This document shows, piece by piece, positions 52,596 through 63,518 of a stretch of 64,000 bases of DNA. Made by a program: the position numbers and the translations under genes. The stretch's first letter is position 1, and every line of letters begins with the position of its first letter. The notes under the pieces are model-generated. The model searched no databases. It saw nothing but the letters and a program-made list of their open reading frames with translations, and was not told where the DNA came from. Source of the DNA: Hyphochytrium catenoides (lineage: Eukaryota; Sar; Hyphochytriomycetes; Hyphochytriales; Hyphochytriaceae); assembly GCA_900088475.1 (NCBI GenBank), contig FLMG01000893.1, positions 22,765 to 86,764 on the forward strand, given 5' to 3'.

Positions 52596-54858
52596 CTAGT
52601 AGCTTCGACCCCACAGTGTCCAGCAAGTGGCTGGCTTTCCGCTAATAAAGCATTTGGTCCCAGCTTCCAGCTTAGGCTGCTCGAATGGCACACAGAGCGT
52701 CTTTGCGGCAGCAGAAGTGGCTGTCTTGGTATCCTCTGCGGCTTCTCCTGCGAGAGCTAGCGCCTCCTCCTTACTCTTCTTCTTTACCTTCTCCTCCCAC
52801 TCTGACTCGTTACAGAACGGTGTCAAGACCATATTGCCCTTGTTCAAGGCTGGAACGAAGTCCTTCCATTGAGTGACCCTGGAGATACGGTGGTCTCTAT
52901 CCTGCTTCGCTTTTTCATATAGTGATTCTTGCATATCTGCAAGAAGTTGCTGCACTCTATCGGAAAGGACTTCAAGCTTGACGTCCTCCTTCTCTCCAGT
53001 GTCTCGCCGCACAACGCGCACCTGACCTTTCTCCATATCCTTAGGGCCGAGCTCCAAGCGTAGAGGGACCCCCTTCATCTCCCACTGGTTGTACTTCCAG
53101 CCAGGAGTGTAGTTCAAGCGTGCGTCATAGTCCGCCCTTATCTGCTGTGCCTTCAGTTCATCCACTAACTCTTTAAGCTTCTTGATAACAGTATCGTGGC
53201 TCTGCTCCTTATAGAAAATGGGGATGATGATGACTTGCAACGGAGCCACGCGAGGAGGAAGGACAAGACCCTTGTCGTCGCCATGGACCATCACCATAAC
53301 ACCAATAGTTCTAGTCGTCAGACCCCACGAGTTTTGCCATGGAATCGCCTTCTTTCCTTGTTCATCTTCATATTCTATCTTGAACATTTTCCCAAAGTTC
53401 TGGCCTAGGCAATGGCTAGTAGCACCCTGGATACCCCTGCCAGAGGTAGGTATGAAAGCCTCCACTGTGGTAGTGTAATCACCACCGGCAAACTTCTCTG
53501 TCTCCGTCTTCTTTCCCTTTATTACGGGAATAGCAAGAAGCTCCTCGTACACTTGGGCGTAGAACTCTAAGATTTGCAGAACCTCTTTGTCTGCTTCTGC
53601 CTTGGAGCCATGGGCCGTGTGGCCCTCCTGCCACAAAAACTCTCTGGTCCGAAGAAAGGGTGTAGGGTGCTTGAACTCCCATCGAACCACATTTGCCCAT
53701 TGGTTGAGCTTCAGAGGAAGATCTCTGTGAGACCTGATCCAGTTAGCAAACGCCGGATACATGATTGTCTCAGAAGTTGGACGGATCGCGATAGGCTCCT
53801 CGAGATCACTGGAGCCACTCTTGGTAACCCAGGCCACCTCAGGGGCAAAGCCTTCAACATGATCCTTCTCAGCGTTGAGAGCTTTCTCAGGGACAAACAT
53901 TGGAAAGTAGGAGTTTTGCACACCGATGGACTTGATACGGTCGTCTAGAAAGCGCTGAATGCTTTCCCAGATCGTATACGACCAAGGACGAAGGATGTAG
54001 CACCCGCTAATGTCATAGTAGTCAATCATCTCAGACTTCTTGATGACTTGTGAATACCAGTCGCTGAAGTTCTCACCCTTTCCAACAGTGATGCCGATCA
54101 ACACCTCTCCCTTGCCATCAGCCTCCTTCTTGGCTCCACCCTGTTTGCTGCCCTTGTCCTTGGCGGCAGGTGCAGCTTTAGGCTCATCTGCAGGGATAGG
54201 AGCATCGAAGTCTACTATAATGGGCTCGTGCTCGAAATGTCTAACAAACTTGACGAGGTCATCAGGTTTTATGGTGACCGTCTTGGTGTTGATCAAAGGG
54301 TGGCAAGAGATAAAGGGAGCGGAAATCAAAGACTTATCAAGAACCAACTTGACAGCTGTGTCCTTATCATTCATCACGGCGAGTGGCGTCACAGATCCCT
54401 GGGCCACGCCCAGTTTTTCCATTAACGCATCTTCACTTCCAAAGCGCAAATTAGCTCCTTTCAGCTGGAGTAGCTTCCCGAGGGTCTTGGTCAAGGCAGG
54501 AACCTAAGAAAGAGAGGTGAAGGGTTGATCAACAATGCGCAAAGTAACAGGGCCTTGAGAGCGTATGGTACGACAGCTCCATGCAAGTAGGCTAGTTCGG
54601 AAACTCAACGAAAAGCCTCAGGAGTGCTAATGAAGGTTGCAATGATTCGCTGTAGTTCACCTGACGGTCTGCCTTCATGGTGACAAGGAAGAGCCCATGC
54701 TTCTTGTCCGTCAGGAACAAGTTCTTGGTTAGTTCGCCGGGGAGGTGAAGTCCTTGAAGAGCTTTGGCCTGTTCATCGGCCGTTGCAACTGCCTGGTGCT
54801 CATGCAAGTTGCATTCCAGCGAGAGCTGGCTAAAGAGGTCCAGAACACGATCAGCCAT
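52596..54858 (-). CDS. Prolyl-tRNA synthetase with N-terminal YbaK-like editing domain
   Basis: Charges tRNA-Pro. Two exons close in phase: 54661-54858 and 52596-54503, giving 701 residues. Residues 1-190 form a YbaK/ProX-like domain, which in relatives deacylates mischarged Ala-tRNA-Pro: LPGELTKNLFLTDKKHGLFL, LGKLLQLKGANLRFGSED, LGVAQGSVTPLAVMND. An Ala/Lys-rich linker follows (about 185-215). The class IIa catalytic core has YDISGCYILRPWSYTIWESI (motif 1 area), RPTSETIMYPAFANWIRSH, then VVRWEFKHPTPFLRTREFLW (motif 2) and VHGDDKGLVLPPRVAPLQV (motif 3 area). The C-terminus is the eukaryotic/archaeal-type domain ending FISGKPATCWTLWGRSY, with one Cys in place of the usual zinc-binding pair in places. 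No transit peptide is seen, so this is probably the cytosolic enzyme. Confidence 0.95.
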
Positions 54859-56770
54859 CTCCCCGACACTTCACAGCTTACTTACGGCACCAGAAGGACT
54901 TGTGCCAGTGATAAAGCAGAACTTTAACTAAGGACCCTTGCCCTGGCAGACTCTCCCTTGAGTCTCAACGAAAATCTCTTCACTCAGCTCTATGAGGTTT
55001 CAAGGGAACTTTCTCTTGACTGAGCAATCTTGACAAGAGACCCGATCTGGGTCTCACTCTCCCTGTCCATACAGTGCGTTCATACACAGACCACCCAGCG
55101 TCCTGATCCCTGATGATACCACTTCTATTTGTGAGCAGAAGGTGCAAACAGGATAACTATCCCAAATACCGCCACCTCCCCACCGCGCTGTGTTTACACA
55201 TAGAAGGACAAACAATATCTCGTGCGGGTCTTCCTTCTGTGTAATAAAGCTATACAGCCTGAGCTTCAGCACACCTGGGTGACCTTGCTTGGGCTGCTGC
55301 TGCTGGCTGCTGCTGCTGTATCTATAGCTTCAACATCATCCATAAGAATAAGAGGTTTATCTTGAGCTCACAGTTTATTTATTGAGCCAGACGACGGCCA
55401 GACTCGATTGGTTGAGTATGAAGAGGGTTCCTGATGACAAGAAGTAGTTCTCCTTGTAAAGTAGGAGGGGAACTTCTGCAGAGAACGGAGTAATAAAGAG
55501 AAATCCTGCCTGCAATCATCGACCACAAAGGAAGAGACCACCTCTACAGGTCTTCTGACAAATATTTATGAAATTGCTTTTTATAATAGTTGCTCTTTAT
55601 GAGCATTTATGACTAGGATACAATGGTAATAGAAGGCTTGAGCGGCAACAAGCGGGAAATTGCCGGTGGCTGGGGCTGGGGCTGGTGGGATTGCGGTAAC
55701 AGGCTTTGGAGAGGATGACATGAGGACTTCAAGTCAATTTACTGTTGTTAGACGCTTGATCTATGGATAGGGCACCCTGGCAGAAACGGTCGTCATTAGT
55801 GTCTTTGTTCAACACGGCTCCTGAGTAGCAACGCAGCTCCCCCATCTGCCACTTTCCCTGGCGTTTCATCAGCAGTGAAAATTAGTGATGCATAAACAAT
55901 GAAAAAATGCCTTCACTTTACCCTCAATCTGTCCGATATTTTCCGATGTTTCCCGGTGAGGTTGGTGATCGGAACCAAGGCGCTTCTTACTCCAATTAGC
56001 GATCCATCATCATCATCGACTTGTTTGGGGAGATAAATCATAGAAAGCTCATCATAGGATAGCCTATCGAGAGGTACGAGAGGAGGCCTGAGAGCATGCT
56101 AATAGTGGTTTCCTAACTGTGTGATCTGTTGAGAAAAGGACCACCCATTGTTGAAAAGAGAAAAGGTGGCGCCAATATGAGCAGTACGCTGACAGCAGCC
56201 AAGGCCTGGTCATGCAGGTAATTATTTTTGGCGTTTTTCTTCTAAGAGCGCATCGATTTCTACTAGTGCTTTGTCGACGAAACAACTTTTAGTGCTAAGC
56301 CGGGCTCTCTACAAATCACCGTTCGACAGCTTGTATTGGTTAATATCATCCTGGAGTGTGAGACAGTTTGACCAGGGTCCCCTCTATGATGTCATGAGGC
56401 GATTCGATTGGGATCTTACCAAGGTAGGAATCCGCGATAGTAGCAGACCTTTCTAGAATGACCTAAGGGAACACTTTCATCCGACACTTCATGACACTTA
56501 ACTCCAAAGTCAGAGCGTTAGATTTGCCATCAACATAGGCAAACCGCCGTATGTCGCTGGATGATCTACTGAAATGTTTATCTTACCCATATCACCCAGA
56601 CAATCAGGTCTGTGAAGTACAGTTTTCTACTAATGCCCACAAACGGAACAATGTGGTGTCCGAGCCTATCTTCGTCAAGGCCACCATCGCATCAAGTCTG
56701 GACCTTTCATCAGGGCCAAAGGCATCAGTCTGGTGTCTGGGCCTATCTCCCTCATCGCTATTGTGAGATT
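54859..56770. other. Intergenic, no supported gene
   Basis: Upstream of ProRS on the left. It includes a CTG-rich repeat (55292-55319). No coding block was recognised on either strand. Confidence 0.4.
55292..55319. repeat. CTG-rich microsatellite
   Basis: Two runs of CTG units separated by one GCTG interruption, in non-coding DNA. Confidence 0.85.
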
Positions 56771-57061
56771 TCACTCCCAGTTGCGTGCCCGATATTCCTG
56801 AACTTCCTTCTTTCGCTGTTCTCTGGCATTTGCAAAAGACTGCAAAGCATATCCACCCACAGCTATGGCCAGAAAATGCTCCCAAGGACCTATTATGGAA
56901 GTAGAGACGGTAAGAGCGGCGGACGACAACAGCCTCTGTCGCTCAGCTGTAAAGCACAAATCATACTACTTACGTCGCAACAAATGCTCACTGCGCATAG
57001 CGTTCACAGAGAGTTTCGCACAGAGTCCCATAGTAGCCCCTAATAGAAAGTGTCCCGCCAT
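56771..57061 (-). CDS. Small two-helix membrane protein, unknown family
   Basis: Not recognised. Two exons join in phase: 56974-57061 and 56771-56946, with a 27-nt intron, unusually short, beginning GTAAGT and ending TACAG. The product is 87 residues: MAGHFLLGATMGLCAKLSVN, a polar turn, a hydrophobic segment AALTVSTSIIGPWEHFLAIA running to VGGYALQSF, and a basic C-terminus NAREQRKKEVQEYRARNWE. The layout resembles small accessory subunits of mitochondrial inner-membrane complexes, which is only a guess. Confidence 0.55.
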
Positions 57062-57805
57062 TGTGATAGGAAGGGGTTCTTCAGAGTGACACCTGATGTG
57101 TCTCTGGTGCCAGTGCTTGATGTTGGGACCCGCTGGTGCAATATGGTTTGCGCGACACTAATTGCCTGCTCTCAAAGCAGGGCCTTCGCACGCAATAGAC
57201 TACTTGTACCAGGCTGAGGCATGTAACGAGGAGGGAGGTAGCACAAAATATGACCGTGACCGAAGCTGCCTTCAGTTAGAAAATCCGCGATCTCTTCGCC
57301 TTTCTTCAGACTTTGTAAAAGTTGCGCCGTCAACAAGGTTGTTGCGGGTTTTTACAGTCTGAGCAAGCTCTATCGTCCTCTTCCGCCAATCCCCAGTCAG
57401 CGCTACGACCGCTAACGCCCCGCTGCTCTTCAGTACGAACATGCATTTCATAGTGGACAACGACAACGATCCTATAAGAAGTCGACCATTTTACATGGAC
57501 CTTGGGTTTTTAGACGGGAACTTTTTGCTACTGCCATTCTAAGGCTTACACTGCCAAGCTGTGATAAGATGAAGTTGAAGCTCAACCCTTATCCCTATCA
57601 GCTTATAGCCAGCAGTAAAGGCTACAGGCTTATTAGGCTTTTTGCCCTGATGTTAAGATCTGCGTTGATAGCACTCAGACTGGATTGTGTCAAGAAGCTT
57701 GCAGCTGTGATACTTTCTCATCCGGAAAGACCAGCTATTCTTGGCAACAAGGCGTACGGAAAGGTATTTGCCGGGTAGCAGCGTTCTGGTGTCGTTCGAC
57801 CAATT
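57062..57805. other. Intergenic between divergent genes
   Basis: A minus-strand open frame at 57272-57466 (64 codons) has no family features and was not accepted. Otherwise nothing recognised. Confidence 0.4.
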
Positions 57806-58929
57806 ATGACTGGAAGCCGACTTGTGGCTTTGGTGACCGGAGCTGCATCGGGGTTGGGGCGGGCCACCGCGGAGAAGTTTGTAAAGGCTGGAGGGTCCGT
57901 CGTCATTTGTGACCTGCCTTCAAGCGATGGTGAAGCAGTCGCCAAGTCTCTTGGAAGCCAAGCAGTTTTTGTTCCGACAGATGTACGTTGCATCGTTCGC
58001 TTTTCTGTCCAGGAGGTCCTGCCTTGGGCTACGCCAAGCTAAACAAGTTCTCTCCTAGAGCGAAGCAAGTTCTCTCCTTCTGACATGCGCTCTTCCACGT
58101 TAAACAGAGCGATTTCTTCTAAAACGCTTGCCTACTCTCCCTAGGTAACAAGTGAAGAAAACGTCACTACAGCGCTGGACACCGCGGCTGAGAGATTTGG
58201 GCCGGTCACAGCGGCCATTAACTGCGCTGGCATTGGCGTCGCTGTCAAGACGTTGGGGAAGAAGGGAGTTCACCCGCTGAATGCCTTTGATAAGGTCCTA
58301 AAGGTTAACACGGTTGGAACTTTCAATGTAATTCGCCTTGCAGCTGAGAGGTATGAAATGTGTTGTCCTAAGTATAACATTTGTGGGTTGCGCTAATACG
58401 GTTTGCATCTACCATGTGCACGTAGGATGTCCAAGAATGAAGTCGACAGTGACGGCCAGCGAGGCGTAATAGTCAATACGGCAAGCATAGCAGCCTTTGA
58501 CGGCCAAGTTGGACAGGCGGCGTACTCCGCATCTAAGGGAGCTATAGTGGGTATGACTCTCCCTATTGCCCGAGATCTGGCGCCACTAGGCATCCGAGTG
58601 AACACCATCGCCCCAGGTAAACTTTGAATCCACGCTTCCTGACTCAATTTCTGTAAGGTCCGCCTTTCACTAAGTGCTCAGCCGTAGCATCCAACGTTTT
58701 CCTCAAGCATATCCTAATACGACGCTTATCAACAGGCTTATTTTTAACGCCTCTCCTAATGGGGCTACCGGAAAAGGTCAAGGATCAACTAGGAGCCAGC
58801 GTCCCATTTCCAAGCAGACTAGGGCGACCAGAAGAGTTTGCTAGCCTCGTTTATCATATTTTTGAGAATCACATGATGAACGGGGAGGTGGTAAGGTTAG
58901 ATGGTGCCATTAGGATGCCGCCTCAGTAA
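57806..58929 (+). CDS. HSD17B10: Short-chain dehydrogenase, HSD17B10-like (3-hydroxyacyl-CoA dehydrogenase type 2)
   Basis: NAD-dependent oxidation of a hydroxyacyl-CoA or hydroxysteroid; the human relative is mitochondrial and works in isoleucine breakdown. Four exons close in phase: 57806-57982, 58145-58350, 58426-58616 and 58736-58929, giving 255 residues (261 in human). The NAD site is [14 protein letters not shown], the acidic residue after the second strand is VVICDLP, and the fold marker is INCAGIG. The catalytic set is Asn in KVNTVGTFN, Ser in [14 protein letters not shown], and Tyr and Lys in [29 protein letters not shown] and the C-terminal [12 protein letters not shown] match this subfamily. 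No transit peptide is evident. Confidence 0.9.
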
Positions 58930-59077
58930 TATGGGCGGGACGTTGTAATAATTGCCGTCCTCTTCATGAACTGCCAATCTATCAACCCCCTTGATGTCGA
59001 GAGGATATATCAGAACCCATGTTGCCTACGATCTGTCTTAGAGTGGGTGAGGCGAGGAGGTGCCAAATCATTTAGTG

Positions 59078-59864
59078 TCAGCAATCCTCGCCATAGTCGA
59101 GTCGGCTGGGAATGATTTTCACACCTGTTTGTAGGACGTCAGCATCTAGAAAAATGTTAGCAAGTAGGCTTGCAAGATTGGTACCGTTATAGGGTGAGAA
59201 CATAAGTTTCTTCTTCCTTGTGGTCGAACAAGCTCCACCCTCAGAGCGGCCCCCAGAGTGGTACGAGCTTCGTTTTCTAAGAATCGAAGAAGGTGTCCCA
59301 GTTGCGTCTAAGCTGTTTTTGGCCCTCAGCGGGCTGAGTAATCTTTTGCTGACCTCGTCGGTCCTAGAACCTATTCGTTTCGCTCTAGCTAGGTCAGTTA
59401 GATAAAGTAGCTCTCTTTGAGAAAGCTCTGTTGGACCCTACAATGTCACCTACCTGGCGGTATTGGGAGATGCGTAATTATTCTCTGTTTCTTGATCCTG
59501 GACAGCGACTCCAATCAAGGTGAAGTTCATCCCAGGCCTTGATGGATCTGCACTATTGTCGCGGTGCCATCGATGTAACCTGAGAATATAGGTATCTTAA
59601 CTATTGTGTCCCGACAACTGATTCTTATGCAAATACCTTGCCACAAGCTGAGCCCGGGATCCTTTACCATTAAGACCCAGTTTCATACAGAGCTTCTGCA
59701 AATCTCTATGAAAAGGAGGGCGGCTCATAATTATGGGTCGCAGCTAGATGTTAAGCCAATTTTCAGGCCACTCACCGAAAAGACCAGATTTTGTCTGAGA
59801 ACAGCTCTGGGTTTAGGGAGATATATGACTGACTTTTGAGACGCGGACTCGAGCTTCTTTCCAT
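59078..59864 (-). CDS. SAP-domain protein with TPSSILR and KKLMFSPYN motifs
   Basis: Four exons close in phase: 59776-59864, 59637-59705, 59454-59579 and 59078-59384, giving 196 residues. Exons 1-3 supply a SAP motif: FSDKIWSF, RDLQKLCMKLGLNGKGSRAQ, LVARLHRWHRDN. SAP motifs are short helix-extended-helix folds that bind DNA or RNA in nuclear proteins. The C-terminal half is basic and contains SKRLLSPLRAK, GTPSSILRKRSS and KKKLMFSPYNGTNL. The pairing of a TPxSIL segment with a later K-K-x-x-F element recalls the SILK and RVxF docking sites of PP1-binding proteins, but the match to RVxF is loose. The ATG at 59864 (MERSSSPRLK) is the first in frame. The gene converges with the SDR gene, 148 bp apart. 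Confidence 0.7.
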
Positions 59865-60757
59865 GTCTATGCTAGAAAAAAAAAACGCGCTTTCCTGGAG
59901 GTTGCAAGAAACAGCAAGCTTGTAGGCAGGAGCCTCGATCTCTAGAGCACCGACGTGAGAACTCCTGGATGGGCGGCCTTTCAACGACGCTGCTCTTCTG
60001 CCAACGCTATGGGTTTACAAGGATGTCCTGACTCAGAAGGTGGTGTTGTAGAGCCCTACTGTATAGGCGCTGACTTCGAACTTATGAAATACTCCTGGAG
60101 TATTATCACAATGGACTCACAAGGGGAAGTTCAGTTTGAGGCTCATACAATGACGTGAGGACGGCGCCGCATTGAGGATTTTATTAAGAGAGATCATCAC
60201 ATCAGGAGACGAAGACACTTGACAATTGGATAATGGCATCAATGGTGTTACGCAAGTACTCCAATGTAAAATTGAACCAACGGCTATAAAGAACTAAAGC
60301 AGAAGTCCGTTTGTCAGTTATCATGTCAAGTAGCGAATGAGTTACCAACTTGAGTACGAAACTCCCCTTTCCTCTCTCTTTCACTCTTGCTCATCAATAA
60401 TTACGCAAGGCCAACATGGGAAGCTCAGTATTGTCTGTATACGTGCCTAGGAAGAGAACCATGGCTCCCTCGGGCCTTTATAGCCTCCAACTTTCCTGTC
60501 GACAGCGAAACGTTCCCTTCATCGTGTTTCAAAATTTACGGCATCATGTGGCGTTGGGAATGAGCCTTAAAGATATCGGTCAGGTGCAGACAGAGGAGCT
60601 CAACATGCAACAAAGTACTAGAATCCATTATTGTCTGGGTCCATCAGAAGATCAGGGTGAATGAGCATATAGTGCTCAAGATTACTGCTGGCAGCTCTCG
60701 CGCGCTCCAACCAACCTAACTTCGGTCACTACACCAGTGGCGGGCAGAAAAAGAGAG
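59865..60757. other. Intergenic between divergent genes
   Basis: An 82-codon plus-strand frame at 60416-60664 has no recognisable feature and ends before the next gene. It was not accepted. Confidence 0.4.
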
Positions 60758-62696
60758 ATGTCTACCTTTCTGACTGAAGCGAGAGTCAAGGACTCCAGGT
60801 TTGTATCTGTCAACCTCCTACAACCACATCTCCTTTTCAGAGGCAAGGACTAACTGCTACATAGTGCCAGCAACAACCTTCAAGATGCGCTCGACTCATT
60901 CCAACAGATGCAATATCATGCTGTTCCTGCAGGGATGGAGGTAGTGCCGTATTTGTATTGCTATTCCCACCTTATGTCCTTCCATTCTTTACGTCTTCTT
61001 TATCTACTATCAAAGGCACAGCATTCCTGTCCCCCTCATCGCCTATAAGAGCAGACTTGACGTCAGACTGCTAACCACAGGTCACACAAGCTTCTCAATT
61101 GCTTCTCAAGAGGCGGGAGATGGAGGAAGTGGACAAGAGATTGGGAGAAGCCAAGATGATGTATGAGCGTGCAATGGAGGATCTTAGGCTGCGACAGGAG
61201 GCTTTGAATGACAAACAGCAAGACATCAAGCGGCAGGTCTGAGAGTATTTTGCGTTGTCAGGATCTTTATTTGATGGGTTGGTGCCATGTTGGCATCATC
61301 TATCCAAATGAACTTTCACTACGTTTTCCCATCGCGCAACTCGGATAGTTTTCTCCTCGTCCTTTTTCTGTTAAGTGAAGATCTTCCTTCGTTCTAGCGC
61401 CGCCCCCCTAAGAATAGACCAATAGATCAGCCAGTTTCAGAAGTTTATCCATGAAAGCGAGTTGAAGAGGCAGAGAGCAGAGGAGAAGGCGTTGGCCGAG
61501 AGTAAAAGCAGTCTTGAGTTAGATGAAAAGATCAAACATTCCCACAAGGAACTGCAGCGACTCGAAACGGAGCTGCAGAATTTGTCAAAGAGGTTAGGTA
61601 AGACGCTGATAGCTCAACACCGTCGTGGGCTTGGGATGGCAGCTTAGCTTTGAAAAGACGTTTGGAGTCTTTACAGCAATAGAGTCTGACTGACAGGACT
61701 CATTTGCATTCACATCTGCCAGGGAAAATGATTAGGTATAAGGTCTACCTCGAGAGGGTCGCTAGCCACGTGGAGGGTGAGACTGCGATGGAGGCCGATG
61801 ATCTCCTGAACAGATATATGACCCTTACTGCAACCAATGAAGATATCAAGAAGAATATATCGCAGATTGAAGAGAAGGTAGCGGCCGCCGCAGGCAGGAG
61901 AGTCACTTTCTCCTCAATCCGGAACTGATCATAGCTTCATTCTACCCTTGCCTTCAGATGGACATGTACAGACAGAACATTCTATCCACGGAAAGGGAGA
62001 CACAGAATAGCCTACTAGTTCAAAACGGCGAAACAAACAGGTAGACTTCTAAGCGTTCACCCCTTCAGACGCAACATGTTAATCTGCTGGCGTGCCAGAG
62101 TCCAAAGGCAGTTGGAAAAGCTCCGGATGACTGCGTTAGAGTTTGATGCTACACGCCAGAGAGATAACAAGATTTTGAACAATCGTGTCAAGGAGATGGG
62201 ACAGGTAACGCCAGTTTAGAGAGCGAAGGGCGATGGTGGACCAGGTTCTCATATCATCGTCGGACTGTCACTGGCTAGGTTATCCTGAGCATCGAGAACT
62301 TGTATAGGCGGAGTGTAACTTCTAGCAAAAAACAAGCAACTCTTCCGCAGGCTGATGATGGCTACGAATCAATTGAACGAATGGCCTCCTACTTATGGAC
62401 CATCCAGGAGCGTGTACTGGACCTAATGTACATCCAATCGAAGTACAGAACAGACAGAGTCGATCAGGTGCGACATCCTTTTTTTGTCCCCGTATGTTTG
62501 CCAAAAGACTGTGGACCACTACCTCCAAGCTGATCACTGCATCTCACAGGAGTCAGTCAAGGCCACCGACCATAACGGTAGTGTCACATACTCAAAGACC
62601 GGCGGATATGTTGTCAACAAAAAATCCAAATCAGTGGCCCCCATTGGTGATTCGGACAGTCTGATCCTGTCTAACACCCTGAAGGATATCGGCTAA
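60758..62696 (+). CDS. DUF4200 coiled-coil protein, CFAP73/CCDC42-like (axonemal)
   Basis: Nine exons close in phase: 60758-60798, 60865-60940, 61081-61236, 61441-61597, 61723-61877, 61958-62040, 62099-62204, 62279-62467 and 62550-62696, giving 369 residues. Almost all is coiled coil. Family features: an N-terminal LDSFQQMQYH, MEEVDKRLGEAKMMYERAME, then KFIHESELKRQRAEEKALAE and MIRYKVYLERVASHVEGE with LLNRYMTLTATNEDI. Proteins of this family (CFAP73, also called MIA2 in Chlamydomonas, and CCDC42) belong to the MIA complex or sperm axoneme and regulate inner dynein arms. The assignment to the family is good; the choice among members is not. It implies that the organism builds a motile flagellum at some stage. 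Confidence 0.82.
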
Positions 62697-63439
62697 AGTC
62701 CTGGGTAGCAAGCATGTACGTGCCGCGTGTGGTGTACGAGCTATCACTGCAGTCTGAAAGAGCATGCACTCGCTCTCAGGCCCTGCTGCCTCCACCCTTG
62801 CTCCCTTTGGACAATCCACACTACTACTAGTACTTGTAGCTAGGTATTATTTCCTAGATTCAGCTCCTGTTGACTCATCTTGTGATAATAGAGAGCTGAG
62901 TCTACTTCCTGTAGTTCTAGTATGGCTTTATCAGATCCATCAAGTCGGCGGGGTTTTGTAGCTAGGTATTATTTCCTAGATTCAGCTCCTGTTGACTCAT
63001 CTTGTGATAATAATAGAGAGCTGAGTCTACTTCTGGTAGTTCTCGAGTATGTTTCTATCAGATCCGTCAAGTCGGCGGGGTTCTGCCAGCTAGCCTTGAA
63101 ACGCTGGCAGAGCATCCCAAGCTACCAAAAAACACCAGCAATAGGGGCGGAGTGAGGCCCAGCAGAGGGATAATAACACTCTTTATAAAACAGAACCGAT
63201 TGCTGCTTTATGAGGCTGCTGCAGTAAAGAGAGTACTGTAGAACTACTTTTATTTACAAAGCACTAGCAACTGGCCTACAAGTCACAGGTTGGGCACCCT
63301 TCTGCCTGACAGTATTATCTCACACTGTCCCTGTTGTGTTCTTGTGCATGGTGTTGAGTGTTGAGTGTTGAGAGGGTCTTGGTCTTTTTCTCTGTCTCAT
63401 CTATAGATAGCGGACGTCTCCGTATCTCCCTCGTTCAAA
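62697..63439. other. Intergenic with tandem repeat
   Basis: Holds the 122-bp tandem repeat and a triple TGTTGAG repeat (63352-63372), just upstream of tRNA-Cys. Confidence 0.5.
62836..63084. repeat. Tandem duplication, about 122-bp unit
   Basis: The copy beginning GTAGCTAGGTATTATTTCCT at 62836 recurs at 62958. The units differ by a TAA insertion and a few substitutions in the second half. Non-coding. Confidence 0.95.
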
Positions 63440-63511
63440 GCAGCCATAGCTCAGTGGTAGAGCAATTGATTGCAGCTCAATAGGTCACTGGTTCAAATCC
63501 GGTTGGCTGCT
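63440..63511 (+). tRNA. trnC-GCA: tRNA-Cys (GCA)
   Basis: Intronless nuclear tRNA. The 7-bp acceptor stem pairs GCAGCCA (63440-63446) with TGGCTGC (63504-63510). The anticodon arm is ATTGA-TTGCAGC-TCAAT with anticodon GCA. The T arm holds GGTTCAAATCC. The internal A box (TAGCTCAGTGG) and B box (GGTTCAAATCC) match Pol III promoters. The discriminator base is T, as expected for tRNA-Cys. CCA is not encoded, as usual in eukaryotes. Confidence 0.97.
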
Positions 63512-63513
63512 TC

Positions 63514-63518
63514 TTTTT
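63514..63518 (+). terminator. Pol III terminator (T5)
   Basis: Five T residues three bases after the tRNA-Cys end. Confidence 0.8.

Noticed and set aside
60416-60664. 82-codon frame upstream of the axonemal gene
   Set aside because: Not in a phase that joins the downstream exons, and without coiled-coil character.
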